NCBI RefSeq assembly: GCF_000585375.1
Contig: NZ_KK073874.1
Location: 1,488,001-1,552,000 of the forward strand
Reading direction: 5' to 3'
Source: Cryptosporangium arvum DSM 44712
GTDB taxonomy: Bacteria; Actinomycetota; Actinomycetes; Mycobacteriales; Cryptosporangiaceae
Length of the DNA stretch: 64,000 bases
The translations under genes and the position numbers were made by a program. A model generated the notes under the pieces. The model was not told the origin of the DNA. It searched no databases and saw only the letters and a program-made list of their open reading frames with translations. Every line of letters starts with the position of its first letter. Positions within the stretch are counted from its first letter, which is position 1. This document shows positions 27,259-36,218 of the stretch, in pieces.

Positions 27259-27467
27259 CCGAACTCCGGGATGCGGTGGGACGCCGGTCCGCGGCGCTGG
27301 CAGCGGGTGACGCGTCCGCGCTCGAGGCGTTGCTGCACCCGGCGTTCCGCTGGACGTCGCACCGCGGTGAGGTGTTCGACCGGGCGGGTGCCCGTCACCC
27401 AGACCTGGGTCCGCGTGCCGGCGAGTGGTTGTGTCTCGCCGGCCACGCGGGGCCGCTCACTGGTTGA
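27255..27467 (+). pseudogene. Remnant of a DUF4440/SnoaL-like gene with internal deletion
   Basis: A GTG overlapping the upstream stop opens a typical DUF4440 N-terminus (ELRDAVGRRSAALAAGDASALEALLHPAFRWTSHRGEVFDRA). At about base 27388 the middle of the domain is missing. Just after, the +1 frame encodes the family's PVTQTWVRV strand, and from about 27420 the first frame resumes with the family end GEWLCLAGHAGPLTG and a stop. So about 40-60 codons are lost and a frameshift remains. The surviving 70-aa frame cannot fold as an NTF2-like cone. The NmrA gene before it is intact. Confidence 0.7.
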
Positions 27468-29133
27468 ACGCGGTCAGGAACTTGTCGCGGAACGCGTCCA
27501 TCTTCCAGACCGGGGCGTCCGTGGCCGGCTTGATGCCGTTGGTCCAGCCCCAGCTCTCGATCCGGTCGAGCACCTTCGGGTCCTTCGCGACGATCGTGAT
27601 CGGCACGTCCCAGCTCGCGTTCTGCCCCACGATCAGCGGCACCGGCTGGTGGTCGCCGAGGAACACCAGCACCTGGTCGTCACCGAGGTACTTCTCGGCG
27701 TAGCCGGTGAGCGTCCGCAGCGAGTACTCGATCGTCTGGCGGTACTGGGTGCGCACCTGGTCGGGGTTCTTGGTCGAGCGCGGGCGTCCGCCGTAGGTGG
27801 CCTGGCCGTTGCCCACCTCGTCCCAGTCGGCCAGCTTCGGCAGGTAGGACCACGGAGCGTGGCTGGAGGTCGTCTCGATCTCGGCCACGACCGGGGTGTC
27901 GCCGGCCTTGGAGAGCTCGGCGCGCTGCAGCTTCGAGAGCAGGTACTGGTCGGGGATCGCCGACCACTGCGGCTTCGGCCCCTGGAAGCCCAGGTTGCGG
28001 GAGTCGTAGATCTTGTCGTAGCCGAAGAACTCGCCCTCCGGCCAGTAGCCGGTGAGGCCCGGCATCACGCCGACCGAGCGCCAGTCCGACTGCTTGAACG
28101 CCCGGGTGAGCGTCAGCCGGTCGCTCTTGGTGAGCGAGCGGTAGCGGGCCTCGTTGTTGATCCAGAGGCCGGAGTAGAACGTGGAGTGCGCGAGCCAGCT
28201 GCCGCCGCCGATCGTGGGCGAGGTGAGCCAGCCGCTGCGCGCGGTGAGCCCGGCCGTCTTGAGCTTCGCCGATCCTTCGTCGAGCACGGCGTCGACCTGC
28301 GACGCGTACTTCGGGTCCTCGACCGCGCTGCGTCCGTAGCTCTCGATGAACGTGAAGACGACGTCTTTGCCCTTCAGACCCGCGAGCAGCTGGTTCTGGT
28401 TCTTGAACCGGTCGACCGCGAGCTCTTTCTGGAACTGCTTGTGGTCGGCGAGCGCGTGCGGGACCTTCCGGAACATGTTGTAGCCGAACAGCGAGGTCGT
28501 GTAGCTGGTCTGCGGGAGGCCGGGGACCGTGTTCCCGAAGGCCGCACAGACGAACCAGATCACGGTGAGCGCGGCGACCGCTTTGGTGGCGTGCGGCTGG
28601 GCGTCGACGAGGGTCTGGGAGAGCCGGCGCACCGCCAGCACCATCAGCGCCAGCACGCCGACGAGGAGCACGAGCGCGGCGACCATCGCGCCGATCGCCG
28701 CTGCCTTGCCGTACGACCCCTCGACGAAGTCGTAGGCGTTGCCGAGGAAGCTCCAGTCGAAGATGACGTTGAACGGGCGGGACAGCACCGCGAAGAAGCC
28801 CAGGTCGAGGACTTTGATGACGGTGAGCACGCCGAGCGCGACGCCGGCGACCGTGGCCACGATCCGGCGCAGCCGACCGGGGAGAACCAGCAGCACGGCG
28901 GCGCCGACGACGGCCTCCACCGGGATCCGTACGAACGCTTTCGGCGTCAGCAGGTACTCGCGGTTCGGGAGCAGCAGTGCGGCGTAGACCAGCACCAGCG
29001 CCAGCGCGGTGAACGTCCAGCGCAGGGCCGTGCGGATTCTACTTTTCCGCGGCTTCCCGGACGGCGCGATCGGGGTCGGGTCGCTGCTGTCCGTCGTGGT
29101 CGACGGCTCCGGCTTCCCTGTCAGAAGCGCCAT
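27457..29133 (-). CDS. Membrane-bound sulfatase/LTA-synthase-like phosphotransferase or hydrolase
   Basis: 558 aa. A cytoplasmic tail of about 35 residues leads to five membrane segments (about 38-58, 70-90, 92-112, 140-165, 180-200). The extracytoplasmic domain (about 215-558) has the alkaline-phosphatase superfamily pattern: VVFTFIESYGRSA with the metal/nucleophile region, GGGSWLAHSTFYSGL, IETTSSHAPW, and VLFLGDHQP. Such proteins build or trim phosphoglycerol or similar groups on envelope polymers. The start lies within the end of the glycosyltransferase gene (95-base overlap), so the two form an operon on the minus strand. Confidence 0.85.
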   Translation of the reverse strand: MALLTGKPEPSTTTDSSDPTPIAPSGKPRKSRIRTALRWTFTALALVLVYAALLLPNREYLLTPKAFVRIPVEAVVGAAVLLVLPGRLRRIVATVAGVALGVLTVIKVLDLGFFAVLSRPFNVIFDWSFLGNAYDFVEGSYGKAAAIGAMVAALVLLVGVLALMVLAVRRLSQTLVDAQPHATKAVAALTVIWFVCAAFGNTVPGLPQTSYTTSLFGYNMFRKVPHALADHKQFQKELAVDRFKNQNQLLAGLKGKDVVFTFIESYGRSAVEDPKYASQVDAVLDEGSAKLKTAGLTARSGWLTSPTIGGGSWLAHSTFYSGLWINNEARYRSLTKSDRLTLTRAFKQSDWRSVGVMPGLTGYWPEGEFFGYDKIYDSRNLGFQGPKPQWSAIPDQYLLSKLQRAELSKAGDTPVVAEIETTSSHAPWSYLPKLADWDEVGNGQATYGGRPRSTKNPDQVRTQYRQTIEYSLRTLTGYAEKYLGDDQVLVFLGDHQPVPLIVGQNASWDVPITIVAKDPKVLDRIESWGWTNGIKPATDAPVWKMDAFRDKFLTAFNQ

Positions 29134-30367
29134 CCTTCGGCCCTCTCCGGTCGTTGTGGCTGTCGTTTTCCACCAGGCTCACGGCCGGTTCCGGCAGAAA
29201 GTTCACGTCGTCCTCCGGCCGCTCTGTCGCCTTGACGACGACGCCGGACAGCAGACGGTGACCGGTGACCAACAGTGCCACGAGCATCAACGTGGCCAGC
29301 AGGCGGCGGTCGATCATCGGACCCACCGGGGCCTTGCTGAACATGAACGGCAGGTAGGAGAAGAACGACGACGCCTGGACGATCAGCGGCACGTACCAGA
29401 GCCGGGGCAGGTAGAACGCGAGGATCAGGGTCAGCACGTCGGCGAGGAAGAAGTAGCGCTCGTGCATCGCCGGGAGCAGCCACGGGATCGCGATCGCGAA
29501 GAACGCCCCCGCGGTCAGCCAGCGCGTGCGATCGAGCGTGGCCCGCGTCGCGATGAGCACGTAGCAGACGCCGAGCGAGAGCGCGGCCGCGAACAGGTAA
29601 CCGAGGTTGCGCAGGACGCCCAGCGCCACGTTGACGTGCAGGTACTGGTAGACGGTCGGGCCGCCGCGCCGCAGGGCGGACGGGTCGTCGAGCTGGTTGG
29701 AGTAGATCGTGAGCAGCTCGATCGCGTCGCGACCGGCGAGCAGCGCCGGGATGTCCCAGGCCAGGTAGACCAGCGGGAACACCAGCACGGCCCGCCACCG
29801 CACGCGCCCGGCCAGCACCGCGAGCAGGAACACCGGGAAGACGAACACGGCCTGCGGCTTGAACGCCCAGGCGGTGGCGACCATCGCGACCGCGGCCCAG
29901 TCGTTGTTCTTGAGCACGTAGTACAGCGCGGCGACGCAGAACGCGCCCCAGATCGAGTCGCACTGCCCGTACATCGAGGCGTTGAGCACCACGGTCGGCA
30001 TGAACGCGGCCACCAGCGCCGCGGTGGCCGGGATCCGCCACCCCGTCCACTTCAACGCGACGGTCCGGTAGACGTAGTACGCGAGCACCACGTCAAAGGC
30101 GGCGAAGATCAACTTGATCTTCATCAGCGCCGGACCGGGGAACCAGCTGGCCACCTCGAGCAGGTAAAGGAACGGCGCGTTGTAGTTGCCGACCGGCGCT
30201 TTGAGGCCCTCCCGTTGCAACTGGTCGTACCACTCACCAAAAACATCAAGGTCAGTAGTCCAGTAACTACGGCAGGCGTACCGAATGACCACCGCAAGCC
30301 CGACAAGCCCGCCTAAGAGCACCCATTCCGCCGCCGGCACACTCCGAGCCCGCCGAATCAACGACAC
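29039..30367 (-). CDS. Multi-pass GT-C type glycosyltransferase (GT87-like mannosyltransferase)
   Basis: 442 aa from GTG 30367 after GGGAAGA; the frame continues upstream through a minisatellite and is not coding there. Ten or so membrane segments. The first extracytoplasmic loop has DLDVFGEWYDQLQREG with the acidic residues of GT-C enzymes, and there is a NAPFLYLLEVASWFPG loop and a GQCDSIWGAF motif. Such enzymes use polyprenyl-phosphate sugars to decorate envelope lipids or glycans. The C-terminal 75 residues are charged and disordered. It is followed by the sulfatase-like gene, which fits a lipid- or polymer-linked envelope pathway. Confidence 0.82.
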   Translation of the reverse strand: MSLIRRARSVPAAEWVLLGGLVGLAVVIRYACRSYWTTDLDVFGEWYDQLQREGLKAPVGNYNAPFLYLLEVASWFPGPALMKIKLIFAAFDVVLAYYVYRTVALKWTGWRIPATAALVAAFMPTVVLNASMYGQCDSIWGAFCVAALYYVLKNNDWAAVAMVATAWAFKPQAVFVFPVFLLAVLAGRVRWRAVLVFPLVYLAWDIPALLAGRDAIELLTIYSNQLDDPSALRRGGPTVYQYLHVNVALGVLRNLGYLFAAALSLGVCYVLIATRATLDRTRWLTAGAFFAIAIPWLLPAMHERYFFLADVLTLILAFYLPRLWYVPLIVQASSFFSYLPFMFSKAPVGPMIDRRLLATLMLVALLVTGHRLLSGVVVKATERPEDDVNFLPEPAVSLVENDSHNDRRGPKDGASDREAGAVDHDGQQRPDPDRAVREAAEK

Positions 30368-30397
30368 CGAGTCTTCCCTTCCCTCAACACTCGACGC

Positions 30398-30568
30398 TCC
30401 TGAAACCCAGGGGTGTCCCGAGTGTCTCCTGAACCCAGGGGTGTCCCGAGTGTCTCCTGAACCCAGGGGTGTCCCGAGTGTCTCCTGAACCCAGGGGTGT
30501 CCCGAGTGTCTCCTGAACCCAGGGGTGTCCCGAGTGACTCCTGAAACCCCACGGGTGTCCCGAGTAAG
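30398..30568. repeat. Six-copy 28-bp minisatellite
   Basis: Units start at 30398, 30427, 30455, 30483, 30511 and 30539. Copies 2-4 are identical (28 bp), copy 1 has an extra A, copy 5 one change near its end and copy 6 is diverged (30 bp). Each contains AGGGGTGTCCCGAG with a GGG-TGT-CCC core. They are contiguous with no spacers, so this is not CRISPR. The array starts 30 bp upstream of the glycosyltransferase GTG, in its probable leader. The rest of the gap up to the tRNA (30569-30717) holds a 7-bp hairpin at 30640-30656 and one at 30681-30699; I see no gene. Confidence 0.95.
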
Positions 30569-30680
30569 GCGGCCTGCCGCCGCACGAAGGGGAAAGACGG
30601 ACCGGCAGGTGCGGGGGTGAGCATGCCGCACCGTGGGGTCCGGGGCTCGGCCCCGGGGCGGAATGCGAGCGGGGGACGCG

Positions 30681-30699
30681 GTCTGCGCCTTCCGCAGAC
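30681..30699 (-). terminator. Hairpin downstream of tRNA-Gly
   Basis: Perfect 7-bp stem GTCTGCG/CGCAGAC with a 5-base loop, 19 bp past the 3' end of the minus-strand tRNA. Confidence 0.5.
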
Positions 30700-30717
30700 A
30701 CACGCCCCCCAACCGCG

Positions 30718-30788
30718 AGCGGGTGACGAGAATCGAACTCGCGTAGCCAGTTTGGAAGACTGGGGCTCTACCATTGAGCTACACCCGC
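30718..30788 (-). tRNA. tRNA-Gly (anticodon UCC)
   Basis: 71 nt. The acceptor stem GCGGGTG/CACCCGC pairs perfectly with U as discriminator. The D arm is GCTCAATGGTAGAGC, the anticodon stem CCAGT/ACTGG with loop CTTCCAA (TCC at 30754-30756), and the T arm is GCGAGTTCGATTCTCGT. CCA is not encoded. Confidence 0.95.
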
Positions 30789-30909
30789 AGTGGCCACCGG
30801 AGCGGCCTGGACCATAGTAACGGCATTGGTCGGGCGGCTCGCCACCGACTTACCCCGGGCCAACGAGCCGTGGCGCCCCGCAACCGCCTACACTGGCGGC
30901 GCAGTGCCG

Positions 30910-30983
30910 CGGGGTGTGGCGCAGTTTGGTAGCGCACTCGCTTTGGGAGCGAGGGGCCGTGGGTTCAAATCCCGCCACCCCGA
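30910..30983 (+). tRNA. tRNA-Pro (anticodon UGG)
   Basis: 74 nt. The acceptor stem CGGGGTG/CACCCCG pairs fully, with A as discriminator. The D arm is GGCGCAGTTTGGTAGCGC, the anticodon stem CTCGC/GCGAG with loop TTTGGGA, and the T arm is GTGGGTTCAAATCCCGC. The C1-G72 pair is usual for tRNA-Pro. CCA is not encoded. Confidence 0.96.
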
Positions 30984-31119
30984 CCGAGTTCGGCCGGTGC
31001 TTCAGTCGCCGGGAGCGGGTGCCGTCGTTTTGTTGGGCGGCGGCACCGTCCGCCGCCGTCGTGGGCGTCGTCAACGTTTTGTCGGCGTCGCGTCGGCGCC
31101 GGGTTGGTCGACTGGGGTC

Positions 31120-31611
31120 ATGACAGAAACTACGACGTCCTTCCCGTCGGTCACGCTCGCCGACCGCGCCGCGATCCTCGACACGCTGCACCGCTACACC
31201 GCCGGCCTCGACCTCGGCGACGCCGATCTGCTGGCTTCGTCGTTGACCGAGGACGCCACCGTCGACCTCGGGCCGGCCATGCGCCGGATCGGCTACGACT
31301 TCCCGCCGCTCCGGCCGCGGGAGAGCGTCGTCAGTGCGTTGATCGGCGCGGTCGGGCCGTTGGACACCAGCCATGCGATCAGCAACGTGCGCAGCACCGT
31401 CGACGGGGACGTAGCGACCGTTCACGCGTACGCGCAGGCGCAGCACTTCGAGCCGGGCCGGGGTTCCGATCCGGCCGCGACGCGCCACGCGCTGATGATG
31501 AACCGATACACCGCGACGATGGTCCGGGACGGTGAGCGGTGGCGCATCCAGCACCTCGACATCGCCAACGCGTGGTTCGACGGTGACCCCACGGTGCTGC
31601 TCGGCGAGTAG
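31120..31611 (+). CDS. SnoaL-like / NTF2-fold protein
   Basis: 163 aa from ATG 31120. The N-terminal helix LADRAAILDTLHRYTAGLDLGDADLLASSLTEDATVDL is the classic start of the SnoaL_4 group; later strands (DTSHAISNVRSTVDGDVATVHAYAQAQHF, RYTATMVRDGERWRIQHLDI) complete the cone. It may bind or isomerise a small ligand. Stands between the tRNA and the LuxR regulator. Confidence 0.88.
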   Translation: MTETTTSFPSVTLADRAAILDTLHRYTAGLDLGDADLLASSLTEDATVDLGPAMRRIGYDFPPLRPRESVVSALIGAVGPLDTSHAISNVRSTVDGDVATVHAYAQAQHFEPGRGSDPAATRHALMMNRYTATMVRDGERWRIQHLDIANAWFDGDPTVLLGE

Positions 31612-31752
31612 CACCCGGTCACGCCGGGACGGCGGCGTGAAGCACACTCCCCAGCGGGAGCCCGGTGCGCCGGGACCGTCGACGCGGTCCGGCCGGGAGT
31701 GGCCGTCGAGGGCGTGACGGGCTACGCACGGTGACCGTCTAGCGTTCCGGCC

Positions 31753-34452
31753 ATGTGGGCGCCGGCGCAGCTCTCCGATCCGCTGGTGGGACGGCGGGTG
31801 GAGAAGGAGCGGCTCGAGGCGTTGATCGCCGCTGCGCGGGACGGGCGCGGCGAGGCGCTGGTGGTGAGCGGTGAGGCGGGTATCGGGAAGAGCGCACTGC
31901 TCGACCACGCGGTCGAGGTGGCGGCCGGGTTCGAGGTCGTGCGGGCGTCGGGGTCGGAGCTCGAGCGGGAGATGGCGTTCGCCGCGCTCCACCAGTTGTG
32001 CGTGCCGCTGCTGCGTCGGCTGCCGGAGTTGTCGGAGCGGCACCGGACGGCGGTGCGGGTGGCGTTCGGGCTGGCCGACGGGGTGCCGGACCTGTTCCAC
32101 CTGGGGCTGGCCGTCCTCGAGTTGATGGCGGCCGGCGACCGCCCGCTGTTGTGCCTCGTCGACGACGCCCACTGGCTGGATCCGGCCTCGTCGAGGGTGT
32201 TGGCGTTCCTCGGCCGCCGGGTCGCCGCCGACCGGATCGCCTTGCTCTTCGCCGCCCGCCCAGCCGCAGGCCCGGACGCCCCGGGCAGCCTGACCGGCCT
32301 CCCCGCTCTGACCGTCAGCCCTTTGAACGACCAGGAATCCGCCCAGCTCCTCGCCCAGAAATTTCCCCTGCCGCTGGACGAGAGAGTCCGCGACAACCTC
32401 CTGTCCGAGGCCCGCGGCAATCCGCTGGCGCTCCTCGAACTCCCGCGAGCCGGCGGCTTCCTCCCCCCGACCAGCTCCCCACTTCCCACCCGCATCCAGG
32501 ACACCTTCCGAGCGCGTCTGACGAACCTGAACCCCGACGCACGCAGCCTGCTCGTCCTGGCGAGCGCCGACCCGACCGGCGATCCCACGCTCCTCTGGCC
32601 GGCCGCGCGGCACCTGGGCCTGGACGTCGCGCTCGCGGGGGCCGAGGCGACCGCCACCGGCCTGGCCGAGTTCGACGCCCGGATCCGGTTCTGTCACCCG
32701 CTGGCACGGTCGGCCGTCTACCGCGCGGCCGACCCGGCCGAACTCCGCACGGCGCACGCGGCGCTGGCCGAGGTCACCGACCCGCGGCGGGCTCCGGACC
32801 GGCGGGCCTGGCACCGCGCCCAGGCCAGCAGCGGCCCGGACGACGAGGTGGCGGCCGAGTTGGAACGATGCGCGTCCCGGGCGCAGGCACGCGGGGGTGT
32901 CGCCGCGGCGGCCGCCTTCCTGCGGCGTTCGGTGACGCTCACCCTCGACCCGGCCCGGCGCAGCGAACGAACCCTCACCGCGGCGGCGGCCCTCCTGGAC
33001 GCCGGCGACGCCGATGCCGCCCACGCGTTGCTGGCCACCGTCGACAGCACCTCGCTCGATGGATTCCAACAGGCTCGCGCCGACGTGCTGCGGGGACGCG
33101 TCGCGTTCACCCGGCCGGGCGAGCGCGCGGGACCGATGCTGGTCGTGAGCGCCGCGCGACGACTCGCGCCGTTGGACCCGGAGAGCTCGCGGGACTGCTT
33201 CGTGGACGCTCTCGAGATGGCGTTGGCCGTCGGCCGCGCCCGTGGCGTCATCGACGAGGTGCTGGCCGCGGCCCGGTCGTCGGCGCCGGCCGCGGCGTCA
33301 CCCGACCTGCTCGACGTGGTGATGTCGTTGGCCGCGGAGGGTCCCCGGGGTGCGGTGCCGGTGCTCGATACCGTGCGGGCGGTGCACGGCGAGACGTGGT
33401 GGGCCCGCCGACCCGCGCTGGCCACGATGATCACCGCCGAAGTCTGGGATTTCGCCACGCACACCGCGATCGCGGCCTGGCTGGAGACGACCGGCCGCGA
33501 CACGGGTTCGCCGACCATGCTCCGGCTCGGCCTCGGCCAGCGGGCCAGCGACGCCGTGCTGGTCGGCGACGTCGGCCAGGCGATCGCCGCGATCGCCGAG
33601 GAGGAGGCGATCGCCGACGCGATCGGCGACCAGCCACTGGTCTACCCCCGGCTGCACCTGGCGGCGCTGCGCGGGCGCCGAGCGGACGCCCTGCGGCTGT
33701 TCCGGGCCGCCACCGACGCGGATTCCGGGGGCGACGGCGGACGGGTCACCAACCTGCACTGGGCGACGGCGCTGCTCCACAACGGGTTGGGCAACTACCC
33801 GGCGGCGCTCGAGGCCGCCCGCGCCTCGATCGAGGACCGGAACCTGTTCCACGTCGGTGGGGTGCTGGTGGAGCTGGTCGAAGCCGCGACCCGCTGCGAC
33901 GAACCGGCCGTGGCCGCCGGGGCGCTGGACACGCTGACCGACCACGCTATGGCCGGCGGCACGCCCACCGCGCTGGGGGTGGCCGCCTACGCGCGCGGGC
34001 TGGTGACCGGCGTGGAGGACGACTACCGGGAGGCGCTCGCCCGGCTCGCCGAGAGCCCGCTCGTGCCGTACCGGGGCCGCGCCCACCTGCTGTACGGCGA
34101 GTGGTTGCGGCGCGCCGGGCGCCGTCGGGACAGCAGCGAGCAGCTGCGCACGGCCCACCGCTTGCTGGCCGCGTCCGGGGCCGAGGGGTTCGCGCGCCGT
34201 GCCGCCGACGAGTTGCGCGCGGCGGGGGAGAAGGTCAGTCGCCGCCCCGGCCGCTCGATCGACGAGCTCACGTCGCAGGAGGTCGCCGTGGCCCGGCTGG
34301 TCGCGGCCGGCGCCACGTCGCAGGAGGTCGCGGTCCAGCTGTTCATCAGCAAACGGACCGTCGACGCCCACCTGCGCGGCATCTTCCGCAAGCTCGGCCT
34401 CACCTCGCGTCGACAGCTCCGGGACCACCGGTTCGGCCGTCCGACGAATTAG
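31753..34452 (+). CDS. Large ATP-binding LuxR (LAL) regulator
   Basis: 899 aa. An AAA/STAND N-terminus has Walker A GEAGIGKS (40-47) and Walker B LLCLVDDAHWLD (about 132-143). A long helical TPR-like central region follows. The C-terminus (about 836-895) is a GerE/LuxR helix-turn-helix: LTSQEVAVARLVAAGATSQEVA then ISKRTVDAHLRGIFRKLGL. LAL proteins switch on pathways after sensing a ligand with the central region. It is followed by a secreted SRPBCC-SnoaL protein 49 bases away, which may be its target. Confidence 0.93.
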   Translation: MWAPAQLSDPLVGRRVEKERLEALIAAARDGRGEALVVSGEAGIGKSALLDHAVEVAAGFEVVRASGSELEREMAFAALHQLCVPLLRRLPELSERHRTAVRVAFGLADGVPDLFHLGLAVLELMAAGDRPLLCLVDDAHWLDPASSRVLAFLGRRVAADRIALLFAARPAAGPDAPGSLTGLPALTVSPLNDQESAQLLAQKFPLPLDERVRDNLLSEARGNPLALLELPRAGGFLPPTSSPLPTRIQDTFRARLTNLNPDARSLLVLASADPTGDPTLLWPAARHLGLDVALAGAEATATGLAEFDARIRFCHPLARSAVYRAADPAELRTAHAALAEVTDPRRAPDRRAWHRAQASSGPDDEVAAELERCASRAQARGGVAAAAAFLRRSVTLTLDPARRSERTLTAAAALLDAGDADAAHALLATVDSTSLDGFQQARADVLRGRVAFTRPGERAGPMLVVSAARRLAPLDPESSRDCFVDALEMALAVGRARGVIDEVLAAARSSAPAAASPDLLDVVMSLAAEGPRGAVPVLDTVRAVHGETWWARRPALATMITAEVWDFATHTAIAAWLETTGRDTGSPTMLRLGLGQRASDAVLVGDVGQAIAAIAEEEAIADAIGDQPLVYPRLHLAALRGRRADALRLFRAATDADSGGDGGRVTNLHWATALLHNGLGNYPAALEAARASIEDRNLFHVGGVLVELVEAATRCDEPAVAAGALDTLTDHAMAGGTPTALGVAAYARGLVTGVEDDYREALARLAESPLVPYRGRAHLLYGEWLRRAGRRRDSSEQLRTAHRLLAASGAEGFARRAADELRAAGEKVSRRPGRSIDELTSQEVAVARLVAAGATSQEVAVQLFISKRTVDAHLRGIFRKLGLTSRRQLRDHRFGRPTN

Positions 34453-34501
34453 GCATTCGTTACCGAGGCGCGTCCGTACCCCGCTGGACAGGCTCGGAGC
34501 C

Positions 34502-35470
34502 ATGGAAATCACCAAATACCTCGCGGCCGCGGCGACCGGCGTGGCGATCGTGGCGGCGCTGCCGACCGCGGCGTCGGCCCACCGGTCGTACGAGCGGTGC
34601 GGCGGAACGACCGTCGACCGCAGCGCGCCGGTGATCGCCCGCGCCAGCGTGTTCGTGCGGGCGTCGGAGGACCTGACCTGGCGGATGCACACCGCGATCG
34701 ACGAGTGGGAGACCTGGATCCCGGAGATCGTCCCGGCGCGCCAGAGCACCCCGGGACCGCTGCGGCCAGGGTCGGTGTTCGACTGGTCGCCGCAGAACAT
34801 GACCGTGACGTCCACCGTCACGAAGGTCGAACCACGGCGGTGCACGGCCTGGGCCGCGCCGGTCAACGGCATCGACGGCGTGCACCTGTTCACGTTCGAG
34901 AAGGTCCGCGGCGGCGTGGTCGTCACGACCGAGGAGTCCTGGGCCGGAAAGCCGGTCCAGGCCGACGTTCCCGGTTTCCAGAAACTGCTCCAGACGGGGC
35001 TGGACGACTGGGTGGGCCGGTTCAAGGAGGTCGCCGAACGCGGCGGCCCGGCCCGCAACGAGGTCCGCCGTACCCCGCGGATCGTCGGGGACTGGCTCCG
35101 GTACTGGAACGCGGGCGACGGGAAGCGGCTCGGCTCGCTGTTCACGCCGGACGGCCGCTACACCGATCACTCGGCCGGCGTGACGTTCACCGGCCCGGCC
35201 GGCGTGGCCCAGTGGGTCGCCACGACCGTCGGCGGCGTCGACGACGTGCACGGTGACCTGCGCCAGGTGCACCGCTACGGCGACCGGATCGTTCTCGGCT
35301 GGACGTTCAGCGGTCACGTGAAGGGTGCTCCGTCGGCGTTCCGTCTGCCCGCGGTCACCGTGCTGCAGCTGCGCGGGAACCGGGTCGTGAGCAACGACGA
35401 CTACTACAGCCACGCCGATCTGCTGGCCCGGTCCGGCCTACCGGCCGACTGGAAACCCCCGGCGAACTGA
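34502..35470 (+). CDS. Secreted SRPBCC-SnoaL fusion protein
   Basis: 322 aa. Residues 1-26 form a signal peptide ending TAASA before HRSYE. Residues about 45-175 are an SRPBCC (polyketide cyclase-like) domain: ARASVFVRASEDLTWRMHTAIDEWETWIPEI, then RPGSVFDWSPQNMTVTSTVTKVEP and EESWAGKPVQADVPGFQKLL. Residues about 183-315 are an NTF2/SnoaL-like domain (DWLRYWNAGDGKRLGSLFTPDGRYTDHSAGVTFTG). Both bind hydrophobic ligands, and the fused, exported form is unusual. Coded 49 bp after the LAL regulator. Confidence 0.83.
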   Translation: MEITKYLAAAATGVAIVAALPTAASAHRSYERCGGTTVDRSAPVIARASVFVRASEDLTWRMHTAIDEWETWIPEIVPARQSTPGPLRPGSVFDWSPQNMTVTSTVTKVEPRRCTAWAAPVNGIDGVHLFTFEKVRGGVVVTTEESWAGKPVQADVPGFQKLLQTGLDDWVGRFKEVAERGGPARNEVRRTPRIVGDWLRYWNAGDGKRLGSLFTPDGRYTDHSAGVTFTGPAGVAQWVATTVGGVDDVHGDLRQVHRYGDRIVLGWTFSGHVKGAPSAFRLPAVTVLQLRGNRVVSNDDYYSHADLLARSGLPADWKPPAN

Positions 35471-35534
35471 CGCTCGACGCCGGAGGCTCCGCCGCCCGTC
35501 TCCCGGCGGTGCCCCGGCCCGCGATACTGACCGG

Positions 35535-36218
35535 GTGATCACCGAGCACTGGCCGCTCTACGACCTGCGCATCACGACGCCGCGGCTCGAACTCCGGCTG
35601 CCCACCCCGGACGACCTCGCCGCTCTCGCGACCCTCGCCGCCGGCCCGATCCACGACCCGGCCCGGATGCCGTTCGCCTCCGAGTGGACCGACGCGCCCC
35701 CGGCCGAGCGCAGCCGCTCCGTCCTGCAGCACCACTGGAGGTCGCTGGCCGAGTGGACGCCGCGGAAGTGGACCCTGCAGCTGGTCACCGTCGCCGACGA
35801 CACGGTCATCGGCACCCAGGCGATCGGCGGTGACAACTTCGCGGTCGTGCGCGAGGTCCACACGGGATCCTGGCTCGGGCAGCACCACCAGGGGCGGGGC
35901 TTCGGCGTCGAGATGCGCGCGGCCGTGCTCCACCTGGCCTTCCACGGCCTCGGAGCCCGGGAAGCGGTCACCGGCGCCGTCACCGACAACCCGGCCTCGC
36001 TCGGCGTCTCGCGGCGGCTGGGGTACGTGCCGAACGGGGTCGTCAACCGGTCGATGCGCGGGAAGCCGGCCGTCGAGCAGCGGTTCCGGCTCGAGCGCGC
36101 GAACTGGCGCTCGCCGATCGAACCGATCACGCTCACCGGCGTCGAGCCCTGCCTGGCGTTGTTCGGAATTCAGGCCTCGAACGTCGCGACCGACGACCAC
36201 CCGGCGCCCGGCGTGTAG
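35535..36218 (+). CDS. GNAT-family N-acetyltransferase (RimJ/RimL type)
   Basis: 227 aa from GTG 35535. The start TPRLELRLPTPDDLAALATLAAG is typical for the RimJ-like branch. The acetyl-CoA loop is present in altered form (GQHHQGRGFGVEMRAAVLHLAF, Q/RxxGxG/A), then AVTDNPASLGVSRRLGYVPNG. Substrate unknown. It converges on the astacin gene with a 49-base overlap. Confidence 0.9.
   Translation: MITEHWPLYDLRITTPRLELRLPTPDDLAALATLAAGPIHDPARMPFASEWTDAPPAERSRSVLQHHWRSLAEWTPRKWTLQLVTVADDTVIGTQAIGGDNFAVVREVHTGSWLGQHHQGRGFGVEMRAAVLHLAFHGLGAREAVTGAVTDNPASLGVSRRLGYVPNGVVNRSMRGKPAVEQRFRLERANWRSPIEPITLTGVEPCLALFGIQASNVATDDHPAPGV

Noticed and set aside
30398-30568. CRISPR array
   Set aside because: Units are contiguous with no spacers, and no cas genes are nearby.
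30368-30712. N-terminal extension of the glycosyltransferase through the minisatellite
   Set aside because: The extension would be translated tandem repeats with no membrane or domain logic; the GTG at 30367 has a ribosome site and begins the family-like N-terminus.
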